From positions 1-28,110 of the forward strand of contig JAITPB010000057.1 of the NCBI GenBank assembly GCA_031289625.1: a stretch of DNA of 28,110 nt, read 5' to 3'. The notes below the pieces were generated by a model. That model made no database searches and was not told where the DNA came from. It was given only the letters and a program-made list of their open reading frames with translations. Shown here piece by piece: positions 8,862 through 16,053 of the stretch (its first letter is position 1; each line of letters opens with the position of its first letter). The stretch is from Clostridiales bacterium. GTDB lineage: Bacteria; Bacillota; Clostridia; Lachnospirales; WQUN01. A program made the position numbers and the translations under genes.

Positions 8862-10240
8862 CCCTTCAGCCTCCGGACAAAGCGGAGAGCGAAGTTTGTG
8901 CTGCCGCGGAAATGCATGTGCGGATATCCAGCGAACAAACTGTCATGGGCGTGGACACACGGATATGTCTCTCCAGTGGAAAGTTTTTCCGCCGTAAAAT
9001 CAGCGCCGGGGTTTTCGCAGGTGGAATAATGAAATTCGTGCGCGTTAATACTTTCCCCTTTTTCGCAAAGGAGATTGTCTTTGCGCGCCGTCAGCCGCAC
9101 ATAGCCAAAGGGCCCCAGCTTTCGCGTCATCACTGTGCCGCCGGGAATTACGCCCGCCATGGCGTGCCCGCACAGCGTTTCCTGCAAAAACATAAACCCG
9201 CCGCATTCCGCGATGGTTGGCAGATGATCCAGCACGGCCTCCCGGACAGAGGCGAGCGTTTTGTGGTTCCGGCCCAGCGCTTCCGCGTAGAGTTCCGGAT
9301 AACCGCCTCCCAAGATCAAGCCAGCCGCGCCGGAGGGCACAGGTTCATCCGCGAGAGGGGAAAAGAATTGAATGGAAGCCCCCAATTGTTCAAAGAGGCT
9401 GAAATTGTCATGATAATAAAAACAGAACGCCTTGTCCCGCGCCACGGCGATGGTTTGCCCATTTGCCCGTTCTTCCGGCGCGAACGCGATATCTTCATAA
9501 ACAAGAGGCGGCGCGGTACGCGACAGGGCGATCAGCGCGTCCAAGTCGATACATTCTTCCGCGGCTTGGGCTAAAATTTCCACTTTTTCTTTCAGGCGGT
9601 CGATTTCCCCCGCGGTCACAAGCCCCAGATGCCGTTCTTCCACACGGGCTTCCGGCAGCTGCGGCAGATATCCCAAGACAGATACGCCGGTTTTGTGCTT
9701 AATGACGCGTTGGAGCGGCGCGAAAATCTTCGCCGGGCAATGATTCAGGATGACGCCCGCAATCCGGTTCGGCGCGAACTCGCGAAAGCCTTTGACTACC
9801 GCAGCCACAGAAAGAGACGCGGCTCTGGCGTTTACCGTCAGTATGACCGGCGTTTGCAGCAGATTGGATAAATGGGCCGAAGAAGCGTATTCATTTTCCG
9901 GGCTCATCCCGTCGTAAAAGCCCATCACGCCCTCCAGGATCGAGATCCCGGCAGTTTTGCCGGCAGTTTTGCCGGCGGACCTATCCGCGTTCCGCGCGAA
10001 CAGGTAGCGCACCGCTTTTTCTCCTGTGAGAACAAGATCCAAATTGGTAGAAGGCGTCCCGACAATTTTTTCGTGGAACATGGGATCGATGTAATCAGGG
10101 CCGCATTTAAACGCGGAAACAGAGAGGCCGCGATTGACAAGGGCTTTTAACACGGCGCACACAGCCGTTGTTTTTCCGCAGCCGCTGTTTGTCCCGGCGA
10201 TCATGACGCGCGGCGCCGTTACGCTTTCGATGGCGCTCAT
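8858..10240 (-). CDS. cbiA: Cobyrinic acid a,c-diamide synthase
   Basis: CbiA amidates the a and c carboxylates of cobyrinate using ATP and glutamine. It has 460 residues. The N-terminal ATPase domain has the P-loop GTNSGCGKT (16-24), KCGPDYIDP and EGVMGFYDG. The C-terminal amidotransferase domain has a Cys in AECGGFMFLQ and a conserved His in NAHEFHYS. A four-residue AGKT unit occurs twice in a row just before SILEGVMG, caused by a 12-base tandem repeat at plus-strand 9951-9974. This region is normally short, so it is a likely length polymorphism. The start ATG 10240 overlaps the hemA stop (ATGA). Confidence 0.96.
   Translation of the reverse strand: MSAIESVTAPRVMIAGTNSGCGKTTAVCAVLKALVNRGLSVSAFKCGPDYIDPMFHEKIVGTPSTNLDLVLTGEKAVRYLFARNADRSAGKTAGKTAGISILEGVMGFYDGMSPENEYASSAHLSNLLQTPVILTVNARAASLSVAAVVKGFREFAPNRIAGVILNHCPAKIFAPLQRVIKHKTGVSVLGYLPQLPEARVEERHLGLVTAGEIDRLKEKVEILAQAAEECIDLDALIALSRTAPPLVYEDIAFAPEERANGQTIAVARDKAFCFYYHDNFSLFEQLGASIQFFSPLADEPVPSGAAGLILGGGYPELYAEALGRNHKTLASVREAVLDHLPTIAECGGFMFLQETLCGHAMAGVIPGGTVMTRKLGPFGYVRLTARKDNLLCEKGESINAHEFHYSTCENPGADFTAEKLSTGETYPCVHAHDSLFAGYPHMHFRGSTNFALRFVRRLKG
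9951..9974. repeat. 12-bp tandem duplication inside cbiA
   Basis: Two perfect adjacent copies of GCAGTTTTGCCG lie in frame, so each copy adds four residues (AGKT). The repeat falls in a surface-type segment before the conserved SILEG strand. Confidence 0.85.
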
Positions 10241-11265
10241 CCTTCTTTCACCGCCAATTTATCCCTATACGCCAGCCAGTCATAAAATTTCTGTTGGTAT
10301 TCAGCAATAATTTCCAAAGCAGCGGACGGCGTTTTGATCGGCGTTGCTTGCTCCGCGCCTGTCTCAGATACAGCAGGCCGCAGGGCGTCGATGTTGAGCA
10401 GCTCGGCGTACTGACCGGCTTCCGGTTCGATGTCTCTGGGAACGGCCAAATCCACGAACAGCCTGGGCAGACGCGCGCGATCCTGAATGTCCTTCCGGGT
10501 AATCGTGTAGTGCGGGCTTGCCGTGGCGCTCAAAACCACGTCATAGCGGTCAAAATTTTCAAAGCGCGCGCTGTAAGGCGTCGTCCGGCAGCCGCGCGGC
10601 ACAATGACAGGCTTGTGTTTGTATTCCCGGATGGTCACGGTCACGTCCGCGCCGATTTCTATGAGCAAACCCGCCGCCAAACGGCCCATTTCGCCGTTGC
10701 CAATGACCAGTGCGCTGAGATCGCGCTGGTCTCCAAAAAAATGCTGGATGTGCGCGACGGCGGCGGAAGCCGCGGAGGGATTCGCCTGTCTAAGGCGGAC
10801 TTCGGTTTTGATTTTTTTCGCCGCGGATATGGCCTTGTTAAACAGCGCCTCCAGCACGGCGTCCGCGCTTTGCGCCTCATGGGCCAGCGCGATGGCTTTT
10901 TTGACCTGCGCGAGAATTTGATCGTCGCCGTATATCTGCGAATGGAGACCGGCGGCGGTTTCTATCAGACGCCGCACAGCCTCTTCGCCGCGCCGGGTGG
11001 TAAAATAGCGGGCATATTCGGATGCGTTTTCATCTAAGCCCAAGCCATGAAACAGAACCTGCACCGGCGAGATGATTTCGCTTTGCGGGTCACTTATGTA
11101 AATTTCCGTGCGGTTACAGGTTGAGAGAAGCGCGCAGCCCGAGACCATACGCTCCGCGCGCGCGTTGTTCAGAAATTCTTGAATCCTGTGTTCCACCAGA
11201 AAAAATTTCTCTCGAATGTTCAGCCCAGCGGCGGTATGATCCAGCCCGCCCATCGCAATGCCCAA
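10237..11265 (-). CDS. hemA: Glutamyl-tRNA reductase, short form
   Basis: HemA reduces Glu-tRNA to glutamate-1-semialdehyde with NADPH, the first step of C5 tetrapyrrole synthesis that feeds the corrin pathway. The catalytic Cys50 sits in LLSTCNRTEIY, and the GLHSQIYGDDQILAQVK and VIGNGEMGRLAA (NADPH-binding) segments are clear. The protein has only 342 residues and stops near the start of the spinal helix, so most of the C-terminal dimerisation domain of ordinary GluTR (over 400 residues) is missing. The stop is fused to the cbiA start, so the short end is not an obvious frameshift. The start is TTG 11265 with GGGGG upstream, which keeps the first beta strand; ATG at 11253 is the alternative. 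Confidence 0.9.
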   Translation of the reverse strand: MGIAMGGLDHTAAGLNIREKFFLVEHRIQEFLNNARAERMVSGCALLSTCNRTEIYISDPQSEIISPVQVLFHGLGLDENASEYARYFTTRRGEEAVRRLIETAAGLHSQIYGDDQILAQVKKAIALAHEAQSADAVLEALFNKAISAAKKIKTEVRLRQANPSAASAAVAHIQHFFGDQRDLSALVIGNGEMGRLAAGLLIEIGADVTVTIREYKHKPVIVPRGCRTTPYSARFENFDRYDVVLSATASPHYTITRKDIQDRARLPRLFVDLAVPRDIEPEAGQYAELLNIDALRPAVSETGAEQATPIKTPSAALEIIAEYQQKFYDWLAYRDKLAVKEG

Positions 11266-11297
11266 AAAGCAGCCCCCGCTTTCGTACCTGTCTCAAA

Positions 11298-12053
11298 CTA
11301 ATCTTTATCAGCCGCGCGGAAGCCGTGGCTGAACGCCGGATCATACAACAGGGATCGCGCGGCTTCCCCGTCTAAAAACCGCCCCACCAGAATGAGCGCT
11401 GTTTTGGAGATGCCATGACTTTTCGCCGCCTCTGGCAATTCCGCCACAGTCGTGCGGATCATTTTTTCGTCCGGCCAGCTCGCTTTATACACAATGGCCG
11501 CGGGCGTGTCCTTGTCATAGCCGGCCTGTAATTTTTCGCAAAGTTCGTCGATCAGCCCCGCCGACAAAAAAACCGCCATGGACGCCTGATGAGCGGCCAG
11601 CGCGCCAATGTCCTCTTTTTCCGGGACAGGGGTGCGCCCCTCCAGGCGCGTCAGTATCAGTGTCTGGCTCACGCCCGGCGGCGTGTACTCCGCGTGCAGG
11701 GAGGCTGCGGCCGCCAAAAAAGAACTGACGCCCGGCACAGTTGCAAAAGGAATCTTCTGGGCCTCCAACATTTCCATTTGTTCCCGGATGGCGCCATACA
11801 GGCTCGGGTCGCCGGTGTGCAGACGGACGACGATCTGTCCGGATTTTTCGGCGGCTGTCATGGCCTCAATGATTTCCTCCAGCGTCATAGAGGCGCTGTT
11901 GCGCAGAAGCGCGCCTTCTTTGGTAAAACGCAAAAGTTCCGTATTGATCAGCGACCCCGCGTAAATGACCAGATCCGCGTTCTCCAAAATCCGGCGTCCC
12001 TTCACGGTAATCAAATCGACGTCTCCCGGACCCGCGCCGACAAAAAAAATCAT
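11298..12053 (-). CDS. cbiF: Cobalt-precorrin-4 C11-methyltransferase
   Basis: A SAM-dependent tetrapyrrole methylase that methylates C11 of cobalt-precorrin-4. The N-terminus FFVGAGPGDVDLITVKG, then YAGSLIN, LHTGDPSLYGA and VPGVSSFLAAAASL are typical, and the YAGSL segment distinguishes CbiF/CobM from the other ring methylases. Start ATG 12053 is chosen because GAGGGAG lies eight bases upstream; an upstream in-frame ATG at 12074 has no ribosome binding site. The protein has 251 residues. It is the first gene of the riboswitch-controlled operon, 32 bases before hemA. Confidence 0.94.
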   Translation of the reverse strand: MIFFVGAGPGDVDLITVKGRRILENADLVIYAGSLINTELLRFTKEGALLRNSASMTLEEIIEAMTAAEKSGQIVVRLHTGDPSLYGAIREQMEMLEAQKIPFATVPGVSSFLAAAASLHAEYTPPGVSQTLILTRLEGRTPVPEKEDIGALAAHQASMAVFLSAGLIDELCEKLQAGYDKDTPAAIVYKASWPDEKMIRTTVAELPEAAKSHGISKTALILVGRFLDGEAARSLLYDPAFSHGFRAADKD

Positions 12054-12123
12054 ACTTTTGTCTCCCTCTTTCATTCGAAAAGCAGCAATATTAAAACAAC
12101 AATATCCAAAAAAATATCAAAAC

Positions 12124-12159
12124 AAAAAACTCCCTTGCGCATTCCGCGTCAAAGGAGTT
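12124..12159 (-). terminator. Intrinsic terminator of the cobalamin riboswitch
   Basis: On the minus strand, a stem formed by plus-strand 12128-12140 and 12146-12159 (one G-U pair, one bulged base) with a five-base loop is followed by six T residues (plus-strand A-run 12124-12129). It lies between the aptamer and cbiF, as expected for a transcription-terminating expression platform. Confidence 0.8.
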
Positions 12160-12167
12160 ATCGCTTC

Positions 12168-12346
12168 ACTGTGAACAGTTTTGTTCTCAGCACAATAGCA
12201 TGTCCTGTGCCTCGCAGAATGCTTACGGCGTTAAGGCAGGTTCCTGGCTCACGAAGCGGCAGCTGCGTTCACAGTAGCGGGACTGCACGGGACTTGCACC
12301 CGTTTTCCCTTTTAATCTCCGGCTGACGCCGGATAACCTTAGCATG
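12168..12346 (-). ncRNA. Cobalamin riboswitch
   Basis: The minus strand carries the class-I cobalamin aptamer core: AAAGGGAA, GGTGCAAGTCCCGTGCAGTC, CCCGCTACTGTGA and the B12 box AGCCAGGAACCTGCC (plus-strand 12235-12249). A P13-like hairpin (stem GCACA/TGTGC, plus-strand 12190-12194 and 12206-12210) supplies the loop that normally kisses L5. A nine-base segment after it (plus-strand 12168-12176) is exactly complementary to the core at 12267-12275. Adenosylcobalamin binding should favour the downstream terminator and shut off the cbi operon. The family call is sure; the exact switching pairings are inferred. Confidence 0.95.
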
Positions 12347-12349
12347 GAC

Positions 12350-12378
12350 AGTTTAACACCCGCCTGACGATGTGTCAA
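12350..12378 (-). promoter_or_regulatory. Promoter of the cobalamin operon
   Basis: On the minus strand, TTGACA (plus-strand 12373-12378) and TAAACT (12350-12355) are separated by 17 bases. Transcription would start just before the riboswitch 5' stem. Confidence 0.8.
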
Positions 12379-12386
12379 TGTTTTTG

Positions 12387-12415
12387 TTGACATCCGCGTT
12401 TATTTCCCGTAGAAT
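12387..12415 (+). promoter_or_regulatory. Promoter of the tRNA-Gly / ribosomal protein unit
   Basis: TTGACA (12387-12392) and TAGAAT (12410-12415) have the optimal 17-base spacing and lie 14 bases before the tRNA. Its -35 box is eight bases from that of the divergent cobalamin promoter. No terminator is seen after the tRNA, so rplU probably depends on this promoter. Confidence 0.82.
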
Positions 12416-12429
12416 AATCAAAGTTATCC

Positions 12430-12500
12430 GCGGGTGTAGTTCAATGGCAGAACGCCAGCTTCCCAAGCTGGACGCGTGGGTTCGATTCCCATCATCCGCT
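12430..12500 (+). tRNA. tRNA-Gly (anticodon CCC)
   Basis: The 71-base sequence folds as a cloverleaf. The acceptor stem is GCGGGTG/CATCCGC with one G-U pair, the anticodon stem is CCAGC/GCTGG around the loop TTCCCAA, and the T arm is TGGG/CCCA around TTCGATT. The CCA end is not encoded. Confidence 0.95.
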
Positions 12501-12601
12501 TTGTTTTAACCGCTCGGAGAGGTTTTAACATTCGCGGCCATATCCGGCGTGTATCTCCGCGCGCCCCCGCCAGGGGGCAGACAAATAAGAGGAGGTGTGC
12601 C
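12501..12601 (+). other. rplU 5' leader, possible L21-type autoregulatory RNA
   Basis: This 101-base stretch between the tRNA and rplU has a GCCCCC/GGGGGC hairpin with a four-base loop near 12564-12579 and a possible outer CGCGG/CCGCG pairing. Bacillota often carry an L21 leader RNA here, but I cannot match the consensus by eye. The tail contains the GAGGAGG ribosome binding site of rplU. Confidence 0.35.
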
Positions 12602-12937
12602 ATGTACGCTATCATAGCGACAGGCGGCAAACAGTATAAAGTGCAGGAAGGCGACATGATTACCGTAGAAAAATTGGGCGTTGAGCCTGGTTCTTCTTAT
12701 GATTTTAATCAGGTGCTGGCAGTTGGCGGCGGAGAGGAACTCCTGCTGGGAACGCCTCACGTGCCTGGAGCTGTCGTAACCGCGTCCGTCATTGGCGACG
12801 GCAAAGAAAAGAAAGTGATTATTTATAAGTTTAAAGCCAAAAAGGGCTTTCACAAGAAGAAAGGCCATCGCCAGCCATTTACGAAATTGAAAATCGCCCA
12901 GATCACTGTGGACGGCGCGGCAAGTTCTCAAGCGTGA
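12602..12937 (+). CDS. rplU: 50S ribosomal protein L21
   Basis: L21 is a 23S rRNA-binding protein of the large subunit. The 111-residue product starts MYAIIATGGKQYKV, and the C-terminal KFKAKKGFHKKKGHRQPFTKLKI is diagnostic. ATG 12602 has GAGGAGG seven bases upstream; the longer open frame would run through the tRNA. It heads the conserved rplU-prp-rpmA block. Confidence 0.98.
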   Translation: MYAIIATGGKQYKVQEGDMITVEKLGVEPGSSYDFNQVLAVGGGEELLLGTPHVPGAVVTASVIGDGKEKKVIIYKFKAKKGFHKKKGHRQPFTKLKIAQITVDGAASSQA

Positions 12938-12944
12938 ATTTTCC

Positions 12945-13358
12945 GTGAAGGCGCAGGGCATTATCGCAACAGTTGAACGCGGCGCGCAGGGGCGGCTTTG
13001 CGGCTTTCAAGTGAAGAATCACGGCGCGTCTTATGTTTGTTCCGCAGTATCGGCCTTGACGCTCAGCGCTGTCAATTCCCTGGAAAAATTTACAGATGAG
13101 CCGTTTACTTGCGTTCTTCCTGAAAAAGGCGGCGGCTTCATCCAGTTGGAGCTTCCGGAAATGCGCGCGGGCAAAGAAAATCACGATGCGGATCTGTTGC
13201 TGTCCTCATGGTTGCTGGGGCTGAACGCGATTGCGCAAGAATATCCGAAACAACTGACGGTTAAAGATCCAATGGGTGAAGATCCCATGATGAAAGCGCA
13301 AGCGGGGCAGAGCCAGAAAAACGTATGTGAGAGAGGTGAGGAAAACGCTCAGAATTGA
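12945..13358 (+). CDS. prp: Ribosomal-processing cysteine protease Prp, variant active-site spacing
   Basis: Prp removes the N-terminal extension of ribosomal protein L27 in Bacillota. The gene sits between rplU and rpmA as usual, and GFQVKNHGASYVCSAVSAL matches the family region with the catalytic His (His26) and Cys (Cys32). The His-to-Cys distance is only six residues, where Staphylococcus aureus Prp (His22, Cys34) has twelve, and the usual GxDIVC approach to the Cys is shortened to ASYVC. The 137-residue protein has a longer tail than usual that overlaps the start region of rpmA. The start is GTG 12945, seven bases after rplU, without a clear ribosome binding site, so coupling is likely. 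Confidence 0.85.
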   Translation: MKAQGIIATVERGAQGRLCGFQVKNHGASYVCSAVSALTLSAVNSLEKFTDEPFTCVLPEKGGGFIQLELPEMRAGKENHDADLLLSSWLLGLNAIAQEYPKQLTVKDPMGEDPMMKAQAGQSQKNVCERGEENAQN

Positions 13359-13635
13359 TTTACAATTTTTCGCTCATAAAAAGGGCGTCGGTTCCACGAA
13401 GAACGGACGCGATTCCGAAGCCAAGCGTCTTGGCGCCAAGCGCGCCGACGGGCAGGTGGTAAAAGCCGGCAATATTTTATATACGCAGCGCGGTACGAAA
13501 ATCCATCCGGGCGTCAATGTCGGCATCGGATCGAACGATAGTTTATTTGCCTTGGTGGAGGGCAGAGTACGATACGAAAGAAAAGGCCGGGATAAAAAAC
13601 AGGTTTCCGTATATCCGGTGGAAGCCGCGCAATAA
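13345..13635 (+). CDS. rpmA: 50S ribosomal protein L27, atypical start
   Basis: L27 lies at the peptidyl-transferase centre. The sequence IDLQFFAHKKGVGSTKNGRD is typical, including the LQFFA site where Prp cleaves after the second Phe. The rest (AKRLGAKRADGQ, YTQRGTKIHPG, GRDKKQVSVYPV) is standard. No ATG exists at the expected place. The codon aligned with the usual Met of M-L-K-I-D-L is ACG at 13345, five bases after an AGGTGA motif. In-frame GTG codons at 13327 and 13336 are alternatives, but neither has a well-placed ribosome binding site. Either a non-standard start, a longer leader or an ATG-to-ACG base error is possible. It overlaps the end of prp. Confidence 0.95.
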   Translation, partial: TLRIDLQFFAHKKGVGSTKNGRDSEAKRLGAKRADGQVVKAGNILYTQRGTKIHPGVNVGIGSNDSLFALVEGRVRYERKGRDKKQVSVYPVEAAQ

Positions 13636-13640
13636 AAAAG

Positions 13641-13672
13641 GGCTGGCGCAGATTGCGCGGCCTGTTTTTTTG
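13641..13672 (+). terminator. Terminator-like hairpin between rpmA and obg
   Basis: GGC/GCC and GCGCA/TGCGC stem segments with a small internal loop and a GAT loop are followed by TG and seven T residues. It may attenuate read-through from the ribosomal protein genes into obg. Confidence 0.65.
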
Positions 13673-13703
13673 TTGGATCCAGCCAAGCTGTGAGGAGAAA
13701 TGT

Positions 13704-14975
13704 ATGTTTATTGACAGAGTAAAGATTCACGTAAGCGCGGGCCGCGGCGGAGACGGCTGCGTATCCTTTTTCCGCGCTAAGTATGTGCCCAACGGCGGGC
13801 CGGACGGCGGAGACGGCGGCAAAGGCGGAGATGTTGTTTTTGAGACGGACGAGGGAATGGCGGCGCTGTCGGATTTCCGATATCGCAAAATTTTCAAGGC
13901 CGAGCCGGGCGAAAACGGCCAAAAACGCAACTGCACGGGACGATCTGGGGAGGACGCGCATATCAAAGCGCCTGTGGGCACGCTGATCCGCGAGGCGGCT
14001 TCCGGCCAGATCATGGCCGATCTGGCGACGCCCGGCGAACGGCGCGTTTTGGTTAAAGGCGGGCGCGGCGGCAGAGGCAACCAGCATTTCGCCACCGCCG
14101 CCCGTCAAGCGCCCAAATACGCGGAACCTGGACGGTCGGCCAAAGAATATGATCTCATTCTGGAACTCAAGCTGATCGCGGACGCAGGGCTTATCGGCCT
14201 GCCCAACGCGGGAAAGTCGACTCTTCTCTCCCGCGTCACCAACGCTTCCCCCAAGATCGCGGATTATCCTTTTACCACCTTATCTCCCAACCTCGGCGTG
14301 GTTCGCGGCGCGTGGGGCAAGGACTTTATTCTGGCGGATATCCCCGGCTTAATCGAAGGCGCCAGCCGCGGGCTGGGGCTGGGGCATCAGTTTCTCCGGC
14401 ATGTCGAGCGCGCTAAAGTTTTAATCCATCTGGTGGACGCCGCGGGCCTGGAAGGGGATGATCCTATCGAAAGCATCGAAAAAATCAGCCGCGAGCTGGC
14501 GGCTTATAATGAAGAGCTGATGAAAAGGCCGCGGATTCTGGCGGCCAATAAAATGGATATACCCGAAGCGGCGCAGCATTTGCCGCGGATACAGGCTTAC
14601 GCTGCGGAGAGGGGTTTATTGGTTTATCCTATATCCGCCGCGTCCACGCAAGGGCTGGAAGAACTGCTGCGGGCTGTTTCGGAAATTTTGGAGAAAACGC
14701 CCGGCAGCGTCATTTTCCCAGAAGATTATGTAGAAGACATAGACGCCGGGGCCGCGCCTGTTTCCGTGACAAAAGCGGCGGAAGGCTTGTATGTAGTAAA
14801 AGGCGCGCCTGTTGAAAAAATGCTGGGATATACCAACCTCAACACGGAAAAAGGGATGGCTTTTTTTCAAAGATATATACGGGAAAAAGGAATCGCCGCA
14901 AAACTGGAGGCACTGGGCGCGCAGGAAGGAGATACTGTGCAGGTTTGCGGGCTGGAGTGCGAATATTATCCGTGA
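13704..14975 (+). CDS. obgE: GTPase Obg
   Basis: Obg is a GTPase that associates with the large ribosomal subunit and acts in ribosome maturation and stress control. The 423-residue protein has the glycine-rich Obg fold (about 1-158, with GGPDGGDGGKGGDVVF), a G domain with the P-loop GLPNAGKS (165-172), switch DIPGLIEGA and NKMD, and a C-terminal OCT domain (about 345-423). ATG 13704 is preceded by GAGGAGA at five bases; the open frame upstream covers a terminator. It ends 10 bases before the convergent MacB-like gene. Confidence 0.98.
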   Translation: MFIDRVKIHVSAGRGGDGCVSFFRAKYVPNGGPDGGDGGKGGDVVFETDEGMAALSDFRYRKIFKAEPGENGQKRNCTGRSGEDAHIKAPVGTLIREAASGQIMADLATPGERRVLVKGGRGGRGNQHFATAARQAPKYAEPGRSAKEYDLILELKLIADAGLIGLPNAGKSTLLSRVTNASPKIADYPFTTLSPNLGVVRGAWGKDFILADIPGLIEGASRGLGLGHQFLRHVERAKVLIHLVDAAGLEGDDPIESIEKISRELAAYNEELMKRPRILAANKMDIPEAAQHLPRIQAYAAERGLLVYPISAASTQGLEELLRAVSEILEKTPGSVIFPEDYVEDIDAGAAPVSVTKAAEGLYVVKGAPVEKMLGYTNLNTEKGMAFFQRYIREKGIAAKLEALGAQEGDTVQVCGLECEYYP

Positions 14976-14985
14976 GCCGTCTAAG

Positions 14986-16053
14986 CTACGGCGCGTTCAG
15001 CGTAAAAATCAATCCGGCGAGAAAAACGATAAAAACCGCGTCGCTGTAAAGGCCCATACCCGCCAGAAACGAAACCCGTTCATGAAACGCGGCGGTGGTG
15101 TATATGGTAAACAGATTCAGAATGCCGGAGATTTCATAGCGTAAAAAGCCGCTGACTGTTTGTCGGAGGAGCCAGATTAGCCAGGAGCACGCGTTGAGAA
15201 TCAGAATTCCGTACCAGACAAACGCCACGATGAAAAGCGGCTTACGCAAGAACAGCTCATGCGCGTAGAATTGTTTGCTGTCCGTCTGTATCCGCTGGAT
15301 CAGGCGGCGCAGCCGCGAGAAACAAAAACGCAGGAAAAGAAATAAGCCCACGCTTGTTAAAATGATCAGCGCGAAAAGACACATGGCGGGGACGCGTTCC
15401 GCGCGCGTCCCCAAATGGATAAAGTCATACCGGCTGTCCGTGAGACCGGCCTGTTTGCCTTCATTCATCACATATTCTTGGGAAATACCTTTCGTATTGT
15501 CCAGACGAACCATAAAAGCGCTGGGGTTCAGATCCACGCGGCTGATGGGAATGTATACCCGGAGCAAATCGGCGTAATCGTCGCGTATGACCCCCAAAAC
15601 AGAATAAGATTCACCGTTGATTTTCATTTCACTGCCATAAACAGAAACGCCGCCGAACAAGTCAAAGGCGGCTTTTTCATTTAATACGGCTGTTTTGGCC
15701 GCGCGATCCTGATGATCCTGGGTGAAAAAACCGCCGGATAAAGTGGGGCAGGGCATCACGCTTGTGTATAAAAAATTCGTCGCGATCACATCCGCAGCTT
15801 TGGATGTGTTGATCGCCTCAATCATAGCGCTTTGGCCGCATTCATACGTAATGGGAAATTTGTTTTCTAATTTTTCTTTGACGATTTTGGCGCTCAGCCC
15901 CGTCTCCGTTTCAGAGATTGGCGTGATCAACAGCAGATCCGCGTAATGTTTATCTTTGGTCACAAGTCCGATCAGCGCCAGTCCGGCAATGGCGGCTGCT
16001 GTCAAGATGCTCGCCAGCACCCTGGCTTTAGCTGGCAAAAAAATCACCTTCAT
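14986..16053 (-). CDS. MacB-core (FtsX-like) membrane protein without ATPase domain
   Basis: A 355-residue membrane protein with one N-terminal helix (about 10-30), an external domain of roughly 190 residues and about three C-terminal helices, the 1+3 topology of MacB/FtsX-type permeases. The external part resembles the MacB periplasmic core: TAVLNEKAAFDLFGG, then INGESYSVLGVIRDD and VYIPISRV. No nucleotide-binding domain is present or encoded nearby. It is the last gene of the five-gene operon and overlaps the adaptor gene. ATG 16053 lacks a ribosome binding site; TTG 16038 has AAGGTG six bases upstream and may be the true start. MacB and HlyD-type proteins normally work together, which fits the neighbour. 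Substrate unknown. Confidence 0.7.
   Translation of the reverse strand: MKVIFLPAKARVLASILTAAAIAGLALIGLVTKDKHYADLLLITPISETETGLSAKIVKEKLENKFPITYECGQSAMIEAINTSKAADVIATNFLYTSVMPCPTLSGGFFTQDHQDRAAKTAVLNEKAAFDLFGGVSVYGSEMKINGESYSVLGVIRDDYADLLRVYIPISRVDLNPSAFMVRLDNTKGISQEYVMNEGKQAGLTDSRYDFIHLGTRAERVPAMCLFALIILTSVGLFLFLRFCFSRLRRLIQRIQTDSKQFYAHELFLRKPLFIVAFVWYGILILNACSWLIWLLRQTVSGFLRYEISGILNLFTIYTTAAFHERVSFLAGMGLYSDAVFIVFLAGLIFTLNAP

Noticed and set aside
8843..9574. Long plus-strand open frame opposite cbiA
   Set aside because: The minus-strand CbiA has clear catalytic motifs throughout; the plus frame has no family motifs or ribosome binding site and is a GC-driven shadow.
11589..12326. Plus-strand open frame across cbiF and the riboswitch
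   Set aside because: It runs through a strongly conserved RNA element and the antisense of cbiF, with no recognisable protein pattern.
12501..12540. Terminator after tRNA-Gly
   Set aside because: Only weak AACC/GGTT pairing is present, without a stable stem and T-tract.
13374..14108. Minus-strand frame opposite rpmA and obg
   Set aside because: It overlaps two certain essential genes and has no supporting features.
14976..14992. Inverted repeat GCCGT/ACGGC between obg and the MacB-like gene as a terminator
   Set aside because: The stem is only five base pairs with no T-run on either strand.
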